NCBI RefSeq assembly: GCF_009905375.1
Contig: NC_133655.1
Span: 38,335,437-38,399,436 of the forward strand
Source: Apium graveolens
Lineage: Eukaryota > Streptophyta > Magnoliopsida > Apiales > Apiaceae
DNA: 64,000 bases
Direction: 5' to 3'
A model generated the notes under the pieces. That model did not search any database. It was not told where the DNA came from and worked only from the letters and a program-made list of their open reading frames with translations. The translations under genes and the position numbers were made by a program. Below, piece by piece: positions 10,482 to 22,100 of this stretch. Each line of letters begins with the position of its first letter. The stretch's first letter is position 1.

Positions 10482-13400
10482 TGTAACGACTGAGAAATTA
10501 CGTTTGCATTATACTCTAATAAAGGTGAATTATGTGTTTTATTATGTTCTTAAGTGTATTGAGTTATGAAACCCTAGCTGTTATGTGCTATTGTATAATA
10601 TTTCAACCCAAACGTGTTTCGGGTAATTATCGGGTGTTTTATTCTAGATTAAATATTTTAATATCAAGAGTTTTACGGCCCAAACAGAGTTTTAATAGCC
10701 TATAATTCAAACAAAATTATTGGCCTTATTTTACCCAGTATGGCTTATACCATCGCAATATTCTGAACATCCAGACATTTTACAAATTTTCTCGTTTCGT
10801 GAAAAACGACTTTTCCGGGCCCCTTCGGGTGTCAAAAACCCCACAAAAATCACATTTTTATTTTTGTAGGATCATGTAATTATCAAATATCATTTTTCTT
10901 TGCATTTTTGTATTATTCATAGTTTTTGGGAATTTTTGGCATATATTTAGTATTTATTGGACTTTTAAAAATTCAAAATTAATACCCAAAAATTATAAAA
11001 ATTAGGGCCAATTAATTTTAATAGATGTATAATTAGGGCCTTAATTTTATTTAGGGGTATTATTTTTACTAATATAAATAACAAATTTTCTATTAATTAA
11101 TTATTATTAATCATAAAAAAATCAGAAAATTCAAGAAAATCCCCAATTCTCTGAAATTAGGGTTTGGAGTTCTTGGAATCAAACACCAATTTGATCGTGT
11201 TTCTGTTCACCAAATCAAACATGTAAGTAACCGATTTGAAACTCTTTGAATTCTCTATCTAATTCTGTTATCAATTTCGTGTTTGGATTATTCGATTTTA
11301 GAATCATAATTTTCGGATTTTATTTTCAATCGGGTACTTTTGATTGTGCTTGTTGTGATGATTCTGAGTGTTATAGATGTATAAATCATGTGATTTACAA
11401 TCATTTGAGACCGGTTTCGTCGATGTTCAACTCCGTTTTGAGCTAGCCAGAGAACCGACGCCGCCGTCGTGTTCTTCGCGATTCCGACCTCGAATCGTCG
11501 AGGGAAGGAGATAGGAGTTGTTCTGTGTTGTTGTTGCTTGAAAACGCAGAAGAACGGGGCTGAAACCATGCGTTTGGTCGTGGTTTGGTTCGCTGGGAAA
11601 CAACCACCGTCGCCGGATTTTGGTGGTGGCGGTGGTGTTCTTGGTAACCCGAGGTCGACCCGGTTTCAACCCGGAAATCGACCCGGGTTTGATCCAAAAA
11701 CCCCCAAATCTGATTTCTAATTTCTGTTTTTGATTTTCTAATTTAATTTTATTTTCTAATAAATAATTGATTATTAATTTGATTTATTTTGTAAATAATT
11801 TCTAAATTATTTTCTTAATTTAGAAATTTGAAAATTTATTTATTTATTTAATTATTTCATATTTGTGGATTATTTATTTAGACTGATTAATTATTTAATA
11901 ATTGAGCAGTTTACTGGAATAATTCGTAATAAATTCATGTTGTGTTCCGAATTTTAGAAATTCGGAAATGTATTTATTTATTACTTAATTACGGATTACT
12001 TATTATTTATTTAAATTGATTAATTTTTTGTAATTAATAAATTTAATTTAATAATTTGTAATAAATTCTAGTGAATTCCAAAAAATAGGGAAAATTATTT
12101 TTAAATATGATAATTCCTAGATAATTATTTAAAATATATTTGAGGTTCAATTATTTGTGAATAATTAATTATAATTGACTGATAATTGATTAAATCTTGT
12201 TTATCGCATAGTAATTAAACCGTTTATCGGATTTAATCGAAACGAAAGCCCTTAGACTCAGAAAAATGACCCGATCCCATTAAAAATAGTTATAAATCAT
12301 AATTTTTTTCAGAAGTTAGTCGGCTTATGGTATTTATTGATTACGGACCCTATTATTTATGAATCGAGTTTAATAAATTCCAAAAAATTAGAGGCGAGTC
12401 AGATATTATTTGTTAAGGCGAATATAAATCCGATTTCGATTCTAAAAATATTTATAAGCCTAAACTAACTATGTGCCTTATGTGCTATGTGATTTACGTG
12501 ATTACTTGAACTCTATTTGTTAGATAATTATATACAAGTTGGATAGAATAGTATGGGTAGATGATAAGGGCTACGTGGTTTCAGTCTGAGATACGCGTAC
12601 GATGTAAATCAACTAAACGAGTATCTTTCCTCGATAGATTCAACATAAACAAGGCGAATCAAGCCGGAGATAGAGAGCTGTGAACTACCCGCAGTAAAGC
12701 GTATACCAGGCAAGTTTTTCCTCTATTCTAAGTTCAAAATAGTGAATTGCTTTCAACTTTCCAAGACCTATATCCTGATAATTCTTGTTCACAAACACTG
12801 ATACACAATTGTTGTTCCTTTATTCATATTTCATTTCGATTCCTGATTTCTCCTAATTCGTTGAATCCTCTATTCATCTTCCAATAGTTGATATATATAC
12901 GTATATATATATATTTTTATATATTCTGATATTGGAATATATCAAAACATACCGAGTGTTCCGAATGCTGATCCATGGACTGGATGGTTACGATGCGGGC
13001 CGAGTATGAACCGGACCCTTGATTATTAGGCAATAGTGCCTGGGTACCCTATATGTTGGTGGGTCTATGCAGTTGGGTATAGATCTGCGCTATTTTCTGA
13101 CTGATCAGCAGGTTATAGTGCATATGTTGGTTTTATGTCCAGTCTAATTCATTTGGTACTCGCCGATAGTGGCTTTCATTATTCCTTACAGAAACAGGTG
13201 ATTGCACGAACCAGCAGATTACCGGTTCATTTAACTTTCTTTCTTTACACTATATATATAAATGTTGCAGGCTTGTTGAGCAATTTTGGCTCACCCATAT
13301 TATTGTTATTCACCTTGTTTTTCAGTTAAAGTTGAGAATAAAACCCATCTGTACCCGAGTAGTCAAGAAGCTGGTCAGGCAGCGGGGCCCTCTGGCACCA

Positions 13401-13645
13401 AGGGTGCTAATTTTAAATCCAGAAGATTGTTTTGAATTGTCTGAGCAGGTGTAGTGGGAGTAAATGTAGATATTGTTTGAATAAAAGAAACTTAGTTTAA
13501 AATTTATATAGACTTATGGTTTGTAATAAAGAAGGTTTGTAAGACTGTTTATTTGGACGATTTGTAATAAAGTAGTTAGTTGTTCTTGTTTCACACCTTA
13601 ACCTTAAAAGATCACGAGTAGTAGTAATGAAGGGGTTATTATCTG

Positions 13646-13738
<93 letters not shown>

Positions 13739-13806
13739 CAGGTTGAGTAAGGTAGTAAGTGATAGTAATACCCCAGGTTTATACCCCGGATTTGGAGGGT
13801 GTTACA
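10482..13806 (+). repeat. G1 3' LTR
   Basis: 3325 bp from TGTAACGAC to GGGTGTTACA. It is non-coding. It contains a GC-rich patch at about 11440-11700 with short chance frames on both strands, a CAG/GCAAGT string at 12707-12715, a TGAGC/GCTCA hairpin at 13277-13293 and a pure (TTA)n array at 13647-13737. The terminal block ATTTGGAGGGTGTTACA recurs at the LTR ends of G2 and G3. There is a flanking gcgtc after the end. Confidence 0.8.
13647..13737 (+). repeat. (TTA)n microsatellite
   Basis: About 30 uninterrupted TTA/ATT units inside the G1 3' LTR. Its purity in an otherwise decayed LTR implies recent expansion. Confidence 0.95.
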
Positions 13807-13913
13807 GCGTCCGCCACTACATTCGCCTTTCCTGGATGGTACTGAATATTAGCATCATAATTCTTAAGAATTTCAAGCCACCTTCGCTGCCTCATATTAA
13901 GCTCTTTTTGGGT
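13807..13913 (-). pseudogene. antisense gypsy RNase H fragment (G1 insertion site)
   Basis: Read on the minus strand it encodes [16 protein letters not shown], then [19 protein letters not shown], which is the end of gypsy RNase H. G1 therefore landed inside an older gypsy copy in opposite orientation. The fragment stops at about 13913, and its other part should lie left of the G1 5' LTR. Confidence 0.85.
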
Positions 13914-13936
13914 AAAAATGTATCTGAGACTCTTTA

Positions 13937-14050
13937 TCCATCGAGACTTTGTAGATTATCCGTTGAGTGTCTATTGGATCATCCATTGAGAGTATCTCGA
14001 GTCATCCATCGAAGCTTTGTAGAATCATCCGTTGAAAGTATTTCCATAGC
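13937..14050 (+). repeat. 23-bp minisatellite, five copies
   Basis: Five diverged tandem units of 22-23 bp, each beginning tcc(a/g)t(c/t)ga. They fall inside a chance open frame (13743-14243) that I do not believe is a gene. Confidence 0.75.
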
Positions 14051-14487
14051 AGTTGCCATAATTTCATTTATGCAAAATTACAAGGCATTTAATATTTACA
14101 ATAACCCTACATTTTTTGAATATTATTCTAACAGTCAACATGACTTAGAATATCGTACAACCTCTAATTCTCCGAGACATTGCAGTATACAAGAATGTGC
14201 TACAAAAACTTGTTTAAAAATAAGCTACCCTTTCAACGGATGACAAAGTAAGATTTACAAACACACTTAAATAAATCTACTAAGGTGTTTTTGTAAAATA
14301 TCATCAGGCCTATGACATATCCCCAACAATTCTCTATAAATATTCACATCATCTCCCTTCAATTTTTTATTGTTTTCATAAAGTTTCACCTCAATTCACT
14401 TCAATATATAATTATTTTTTGCTTGTTTATTATAATAAAATATTGATTTTTGAAATATAACTAACAATATTACTTATATAATACAAC
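14051..14487. other. AT-rich DNA, nothing recognised
   Basis: No gene, RNA or mobile-element end seen. Confidence 0.6.
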
Positions 14488-15505
14488 AACAAGGGGTTTG
14501 ATGAGCAATTTAATTAATATGATGATTATACCCCTACAATAATATCTATATAATATTTATTTCACCTCATCATTCATTTATTAAATATATATATATAAAT
14601 TAATACATGCATACACACACACACACATATATGCATACTCATATATTCTTATTTGTCATCAATTTAACATCGTCCTCCAACACAATGAAATGCCTAATAT
14701 TATATTGAATTATATGAAATAAAAAATAAAATAAACTATTTATACATATATGTACGATTTAGACTTCACTATTAATAATTATGTGACATATGTCATATAC
14801 TCTCACCGTCTCATTGGTTGTTAACATTGTTAGGGGGTTTTGTTGAGTAAATTATTTCACATGACAATTATACTCCTACATTTATATCTATATAATATTT
14901 AATTCATCTTTACATTCATTTACTAAAAATTACCAATTGTTGTATAATTAATGCGCATACATACATAAATACATACATACATATAATAAATGGCTTAATG
15001 ACGTTTTCGACCACAAAGTTTGCACTAGTGTACTCATAAAATCCTGAAGTTTAAAAGCGCATCTTTTCAGCACTCAGATATCCAAAATGTATTTTTTAAC
15101 ACTTGGACCGAGAAAAAAACCGGGTGAAAACCGGCCGGTCTAAAGGTAAAAGGTTACGTTTTCAGTAACTGAGGGGCAAAAAGGTACGATAATGAATTAC
15201 AGGGGCTGATGGGTATATTGGTGCAAACTTTGAGGTTTAAAAGGTCATTAATCCATAATAAATATATGCATATATATAAATTAATACATGGACACACACA
15301 CATACTCGTACATTTTTATTTGTTATCAATCTAAACTCGTCCTCCAACATAATGAAATGGTGAAATATTATATTAAATTTATTGAAATAAAAAATAAAAT
15401 AAACTATTTATACAGATATTTATGATTTATATTTTACTATTAATCATTATATGACATAAATCATATAGTCCCACCGTCTCATATGTTGTTAACATTGTTG
15501 TTAGA
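14488..15505 (+). repeat. diverged tandem duplication, unit about 340 bp
   Basis: The segment 14488-14830 is repeated from about 14830 to 15505. Both copies carry a gggg-ttt(g/t)gatgag-like start, an 'atatctatataatattta' segment, the string 'cgtcctccaaca' and a run of aaataaaaaataaaataaac. The second copy is lengthened by the MITE at 14992-15254. Non-coding. Confidence 0.7.
14992..15254. mobile_element. Mutator-like MITE, 263 bp
   Basis: Terminal inverted repeats of about 34 bp: ggcttaatgacgttttcg... on the left against the reverse complement ggattaatgacctttta... on the right, converging on caaagtttgcac. They are flanked by a perfect 9-bp duplication ataataaat (14983-14991 and 15255-15263). 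A 9-bp target duplication is typical of Mutator-like elements. It has no coding capacity. Confidence 0.8.
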
Positions 15506-15652
15506 CACGGAGATTAAAACAATAAATTATGTTGAAGAAAACTTAAGAAAGCAGAGGCAGATTTTTGAGTAATTATAAAGATAATATGTTATTTGAGGAA
15601 ATGTTAACAATCTATTAGGACATCCCAAAATAAAAGTTATTGGGACGAAGAG
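15468..15652. mobile_element. Stowaway-like MITE, 185 bp
   Basis: Left end gtcccaccgtctcat and right end (reverse complement) ctcttcgtcccaataa, each flanked by TA (15466-15467 and 15653-15654). This matches the Stowaway CTCCCTCCGTCCC terminus and TA target. The interior includes agacacggagatta, typical of plant Stowaway elements. A left-end relic recurs at about 14800 in the first copy of the surrounding duplication. Confidence 0.65.
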
Positions 15653-16016
15653 TATCATATGTCATTCAGCGGGTAAACTTACAGTATTGACGTCAATTGC
15701 GCATAAAGTATGACTCATCAATCACATTTCTAACACATAATCATATTAAATAATTAAAAAACAAATTTTTAATTATTTTATATTTAGAGAGATTGATATA
15801 AATCAGGCACACATAATCACTTGTATTTATGGTATTTTCTATTAACATATTACAACTATCATTTAATTATGAAATGACAAAAAATATATACTAATATAAT
15901 TTATTACTTCTCGCGAATGCACCATTACAAACATACCTCAGTCACCCGTGCTCATATGCATAAATAAATAAAACAATTTAGAGTATGTCGGTGCATTGCA
16001 CGAGATATAAAACTAG
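15653..16016 (+). mobile_element. possible Helitron 3' end
   Basis: At 15991-16002 gtgcattgcac can form a GTGC/GCAC hairpin, followed about 11 bases later by CTAG at 16013-16016 and a T. A short hairpin just before CTRR|T is the usual Helitron 3' terminus. The 5' end is not identified, and the rest of this stretch is AT-rich and non-coding. Confidence 0.4.
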
Positions 16017-16603
16017 TTATACCTAACATCATGTAAAGCTAGTTATCCCTAACATCACTCAAGACAATTTTTTTTCATTTTATATAATATAGTTAATTAA
16101 TATTTAATATTATTTTAATCAATCATAAACATAACATGGTTGGAAATGCTTAAAGTCCATAAAATAAAAATAGCTTGCCGAATATTGAAAAAGTTCAGTG
16201 CTATAGAAAGCGGAAATTGAGGGTAATTTTCAACATGAGTCTGTACATGAAAATTGCAAGGATAATATTGTTTTTATTGATATTTTGTAAGAATATCTTA
16301 TATCTAGTTGTATTGATTTGTATTGAAAAAGAGGCTTTAAAAAATACTTGGTAATAGTGGTATTGATGAGATTATTAAAATTTTATGTTTGATTAGAGAA
16401 TGACGAGTTTATCTCAAATAAACAAATTAATATAATTTTGATAAATAAATATTCGATAAACGAATAAATTTGTTAAATGAATATTTTTTTACTGTCCTAA
16501 CACAATAGAGATATTACATTTCTAATCCCGATAAATAAATAATCTTGTTAAATTAATAAACTTTTTCTATCTAAGCGTATATATTTATCGAGTTTTAACT
16601 GAA
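16017..16603. other. AT-rich non-coding DNA
   Basis: Opens with a near-duplicate of about 27 bp (ctagttatacctaacatca, then ctagttatccctaacatca). I see nothing else. Confidence 0.6.
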
Positions 16604-19144
16604 TCTATATATCTATATAAAGTAGAATCCCGGGAGTCCTACGTGGCGCTGTCAAAGATATCTATTTTGCTTTTGCTGTTTTCTGAAGCCTTGGCCTTTT
16701 TATTCATCAAAATTTCTCATCCCGTCCGTATGGTGTCATTTCTGCTTCCGTTACTGGGAATATCAACAGGCAATCATTTATATTAGCTTAGCCTTTTTAT
16801 GTTCTTTCTTCCAATTCCGTCCCATACATGTACACAATTATTTAGCCCACGGTTTTCTTTCTACCAACGACGCTATATGTATCTATATCTATATATTTAT
16901 ACAAATTGATCCTGACCTCTTTTTATAATTTCCAGGACTCGATTACTCTAGATTATGCGGTAATGCTAGGGAGTACGGCTGAGTTGCATCATCGGTGTCC
17001 AATTCCAATTAAGATTTCATCGAATTTCGTAGTTGTGTTTCTAGTAAGTTCATATTTCTTGCATCTATTTTCGCATACCTGATGTATGAGGTCTCAAGTG
17101 CACCTCACATGTTCGATAAAAGTTAAGGAAAAAATATGATTTCTTATGTTTTAATATGGATAGGTGCTTATTATTTCTTCCCGACATTGGCAGAGTAACA
17201 TATGGTTCTAAACTGCATTCTAAGGGTTACTTGCTTTTATGTTTCTAACTGGGCCAACATTCGCACCGATTTCTTTTGGATGCTCATATTATTTTCTTTA
17301 CAAATGCTAAAAGATTCACATTATTTGTTCAAGCTTTTCAATTAAATTTCTAGAAGTTAGTGATGTAAAAGCTTCAAATTCTTTAACCCAGGATCAGTTT
17401 GACTATTCAATTAATTTGTTCAGGTTTCTTAATTGATATCTAGGAGTTAGTGATGTAGAAGCTTCAAAGTCTTTAACCACAAATTATTTCGGTGTTTAAG
17501 AAACTTTGACTATCATGGCCTTTTTCGAGAAGAGGATTAAATTTGTGTAGTTCTTTTTGGATAAAATTGGTAGGAGATTTCTCTGTTATAAGGCTAATTT
17601 CTCTTTAGTGGCAGTTTTTTTTTGTAATGTGGATTGATGATGGTCAGAGTCTCTACTTATTTGCATCACCATGACTATGACAAGAAGGTTTCATGGTATC
17701 ACAATGAGGTACTACAATTTGGTTTAGAATATTTGTACGCTCTACCGTTTTTTACTTGTTTTAAAAAAAATAGTACTTCCCGTGATGTAAAAGGATTGTA
17801 AGATGCTAGCTAAAAGATTTACAGGAATGTAGTTATTTAAAAGGATTATTAACTACAATTGATCGTGATTGTATATGGATTAACAATATCAACTCTGTTG
17901 GAGATATAACACTTCATTCAGCACGCCGGTATAACACTTCATTAAGCACTGCATCTCTTTTCTTATAATTTTTCATATATAGATGTGTAAGCCATAAATC
18001 CATGTAATTGTCTTTTAATTTGGCAATCAATATATTGAAAATTGATTATAAATTGTTATAGTTGATCAATTCATATGATTTTAAAGAGTTTATATGAATC
18101 TTTCTGGCAATGTCGTCATACTAGAATGCTATGTGTGTGATGGTTAGGCAATAAGGATGTAAAGCATCCCACATAGAACCTGCATAAGTATAAAATGTCA
18201 ATAGTTGAATTTTATTTTTCATGTATTTTTTTTTAATTTAGTACCATATTTAAGTGTATTTTTGTGCTTTTGGGAGTTTAAAAGTATAAGGGGATTCACC
18301 AAAATTCTGAATCTTCCTAAGAATCAGCAGGTTGATTGATTGATTGTCACTCTCAATCCTATTTTAAAATTTAATTACATTGCTAAAAGAATAAAGCCCC
18401 ATACCAAGTGTTTTAGGAATGTACAATGTGCTAATATATGGTCTTCGAAGATGTGGCCAAGTTGGCGAGAAAGAAACTTACATGAATGAAAAGAAGAGGC
18501 TCCAACCTGATACAAAATTTTAGCATCAACTTCTTGAACAAGAAATAGTATGCACCATTCTATTTGCTAGGATTTGCTACCATACTCCTACGAGATTTAA
18601 ATAGACATTGTATATTGCCTAAGTGTGATAATACATGATTAGAATATATGACAGGTCATCACAGACAAGTTTCATTTTATTATGAGAGTAAGAGCCCACC
18701 CGAATGACCAAAAAGAAAATGGATTGTTAAAAAAGGTAACAAAAGTCCATTATTGACAAAAAAGCAGAGGCCATGCATGGTTGGAACTTGGAAGACAACT
18801 ATGATGAAAATGATTTGTAATTTAAGCATATGATTTCATATTTTAATGTAAGAAATGTGTAATTAGTATCAGTTTTTTTTATTGTTTCAAAGAAAAGTTA
18901 TTTGCTTTTGATCATCAGGGGGAACTAATGTTGTATATGCTATAGGTCTCGAAGTCAGCCCAACTTGATTGAACAACCTGGACCTGGACAACCCAAATTG
19001 TGTATTCTATCTGGATGGAGGTATTTTTTTAGTATGTAGATTAATTTTTTGTCCTAAAGTTAAACATGAAAAAATTAGTTACATCTATTTCCGTCACAAC
19101 TCATTTTTTATAATAGTTTTTCTTATTGATATCTTCTTTCTTAC
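16604..19144 (+). mobile_element. possible Helitron 5' end with unidentified body
   Basis: Starts TCTATATATCTATATAAAG followed by tagaatcccgggagtcctac and gtggcg, the kind of 5' terminus seen on plant Helitrons. No matching hairpin-CTRR end is found before G2 interrupts at 19145, so the extent is unknown. The interior has a near-tandem repeat of about 85 bp (17330-17400 and 17420-17480, sharing gttagtgatgta(a/g)aagcttc). No frame above about 68 codons exists. No gene is recognised. Confidence 0.35.
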
Positions 19145-22100
19145 TGTAATAACCCCAATTTTTGGAAATTTTTGAAACCCTGATGAATAGTAACTTTTGC
19201 TGATGATGCTGATTAAGAAAAATTATCAGACCACACTATATAGGAATACTGTTATGAAAATTCTAAGATCGTATTAGTATTCCATAAAGTAAATAAGTGT
19301 ATGTAAAGATCGTGAGAATCCAAATTCGAACACTTTGATTTTTCCCGAAAATCCACCAGATACCGAAAGAATTGAGTATAAGGTAACATGATTAAAAGGA
19401 TTTAAATTCAAGGATTATAAGAGGGGATTATAAAAGAAATATAAAATATTGAGAAAGGGTAGGGGAACCCAAATAATAAGATCTCGGATATGATCCCTCG
19501 AACGATAAACGCGAACGAAAGTTAAGCGAACCGTATAACAGATCAACGATCATTAGCCAAGTATTTAGGAGTTAATCAAAGGGGTTAATGGATAATGATG
19601 TCATCACACCATCAAGAGGAAGACAAGTGTAACAAGATGACATAAGTAGATGATATAAGCATGACCAAATGGGAAGGGTTGGTTGGTTGATTGTGAGCCA
19701 CACAATTTTTACCATGGTAAAAGGTTAATTAACAAACAAAAAGGAAGCAACCAAGCAAACACATTCATTTCTCCCCCCCCCATCTCCTTGCTCACGGTTT
19801 TTTAAGAAAAACAAGAAGAAAAATTTCCAAACCCAAGCTCCACTCAATCATAATTCAAGAGGTTTGTTTCCTTGGATTCTATATTTCATAACTAAGAAGA
19901 GCAAGTAGTTTGAGTGCTTGAATCCAAGGTTTTCTAGCTCAAATAAATCATTTTAGTTTAGGGTGAATAGTAACTTTCAAGAACAAATTTTTGATTCTTG
20001 ATTTTATTTGTAAGGTCAAGGTATCTTAAGCATAGATTGAGGCTTCCATGGGCATTCCAAGGATCTTATATTGATTAAAAGCTTCAAAGAAGGTATAAAA
20101 CTTCAAACCCTAGTTTTACTTTGAATATTTAGGAGTGGTTTTGATTAATATAGTTCATGAGAAGCATGATGCTTGTGTGTTTAAAGTTTGGTTGGGTTTG
20201 TAGTGATTGGATTTTAATTGAGGTGTTGATGATTGTTAATGGAGGAGTAGTAGTTTAAATGTTTAAGCATGAATTGAACCTTGTTTGATTTATTAGTTTG
20301 GTTGAATTTGAAGATAGTATGATATTGGATTAAATTGAGATTCTTGGGCTTATTATGACTGAAATCAGTAGCATTGATGTGTATCTTGAGTTATTGTTGA
20401 TTGGTAGTTGGATTGATATGATTTGGAATGGTAAAATTTGGGAAATCGCGTAAATATAGCCGTCATATTTCCCGATTTACCTTAGACTGTTTTGTTCTTA
20501 ACTTCAGGACCCGTGAACTCACTGTTAGATTCTGACCATTTTCATGTTTAGATAGTTCATGTTACGAGCTTCGTTTTGATATGTGGTTCGCTTGAATCCA
20601 ATGTACGGTATAGGAGAAACGATCGTTTTAAGTAACGGCGTTTCACGAACGAACCATTACCCCTCGCCTTACCTTGAAACCTTGGTTAAGGCCCTTAAAT
20701 GACTAATTAGAGTATGAAACAATTATGTAAAGTGGATTAGGCAGTTGGTAGAGTACTCGCGAAAGAATCGCCTTAAAATTCTTAATGGTTAATTTATTAA
20801 AAATGGTGGAGCCGAGGGTACTCGAACGACTTATGTGATTCGTTAAGCGTAGAAGTGACCATAAGCGAACATTAGGGTTCAATTGGTTAAAGTCTAGTTT
20901 CTTAAGCGACCGGGGTTTAATTCCGACTTATGTTGTTGTTCATAGGTTATCGGACCCACTCTAAGCTTAAGTCTATCCGGGAACACTCAGGCAAGTTTTC
21001 TACCCGTTATACTGTTGTTGTGATGTATATATATATATGCATTATCTTGTGATAGATGCACGATGGGTATTAGCAAATCTTGCGATATATTGGAGCATGC
21101 TGATATGGTTTATATGCATGTCTGTTTCGTAATCTTGATATCTAATTGTTGATTCAAATGCTTATAAGTTGCATAATACCTATGCTCGAGATAAGCAGTA
21201 GTTGCGTATACCTTTGGTATAGGGGACCCAAAGGTGAACATTTTCTAAACCGGGAGACGATGTTCCCTAGTATATTATATATATGTATATATTTATATAT
21301 ATATAAGATATAGTTTTCAAAACTAATAATCGAATAAGGTTTATTCGATAACTTTATTTTATTTAATGAATATTATTTTGAATATTCATTCGAAGACTTA
21401 TGACTCCGTTTATTTTATTTGATGAATATTATTTTGAATATTCATTCGAGGACTTATGACTCCGCTTATTTTATTAAATAATATTCTTTATTTTATTAAA
21501 GAATAATGTTTCGATATCAAACTTATTTTCGATTATTCAAATAAAAATCGTACTTTCGTATAAGTATATCTTTGGTTATTTATTATTCATTTCAAGTATA
21601 AGTTTTAAAACTTCTACTTCAATTATTTTTATAAAGATTATCCTTTATGGGAATATTATTTAAATAATAATATTCATATATTTTCTAATATATTGAGACT
21701 GGTTTATTTCATTAAACAGCATTACTCCAAACATTCTTAAAATGTTTTCGAGTCTTCAAAATGATTTTTAAAGGTTAGGGCGGATCCCAAACCTCATTTT
21801 TTTTATATTTAAGATCTTCCTTTTGAAGGGGATGTAAATACTCGCTCAAAACCTAAGGGATCCGGCTCTGTGTTGTATTTTATATTCGCAACAAGGTTGC
21901 TGTTTTGATAAAAGAGTTTTTGATTACTTACCCAACACTCGGGAAGTAAAATTCTTGGAACAAGTTAATCCATTAACAGGCACCGCCTGGGAAATATCGG
22001 TGAGTTTTCCTTTCCAACTAGATACGACTTCTTGGTGGAGCCGTATCAACAAGTTTCTACTTGGGGAAAATGGGGACGAGTTTTACGTTTCAGAGTCATG

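Larger units (their letters stand above)
5041..13806 (+). mobile_element. G1: decayed Ty3/gypsy chromovirus
   Basis: Sense element with all domains in canonical gypsy order: gag, protease, RT, RNase H, integrase, chromodomain, polypurine tract, 3' LTR. The C-terminal chromodomain and long LTR suggest a chromovirus, probably of the Tekay/Del type. Stops and frameshifts occur throughout, so the copy is old. No clear primer-binding site follows the putative 5' LTR end at 5040. The 3' LTR is followed by gcgtc (13807-13811) and an antisense gypsy fragment, which marks the insertion site. Confidence 0.85.

Noticed and set aside
11427..11720. Overlapping frames of 80-93 codons in a GC-rich patch of the G1 LTR
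   Set aside because: Open on both strands because of composition; no recognised domain.
13743..14243. 166-codon plus-strand frame
   Set aside because: It starts in the G1 LTR, crosses antisense gypsy DNA and a minisatellite, and has no protein-like pattern.
16604..19144. A host gene in the longest non-retrotransposon stretch
   Set aside because: No frame above about 68 codons, no codon-like pattern and no recognisable exon.
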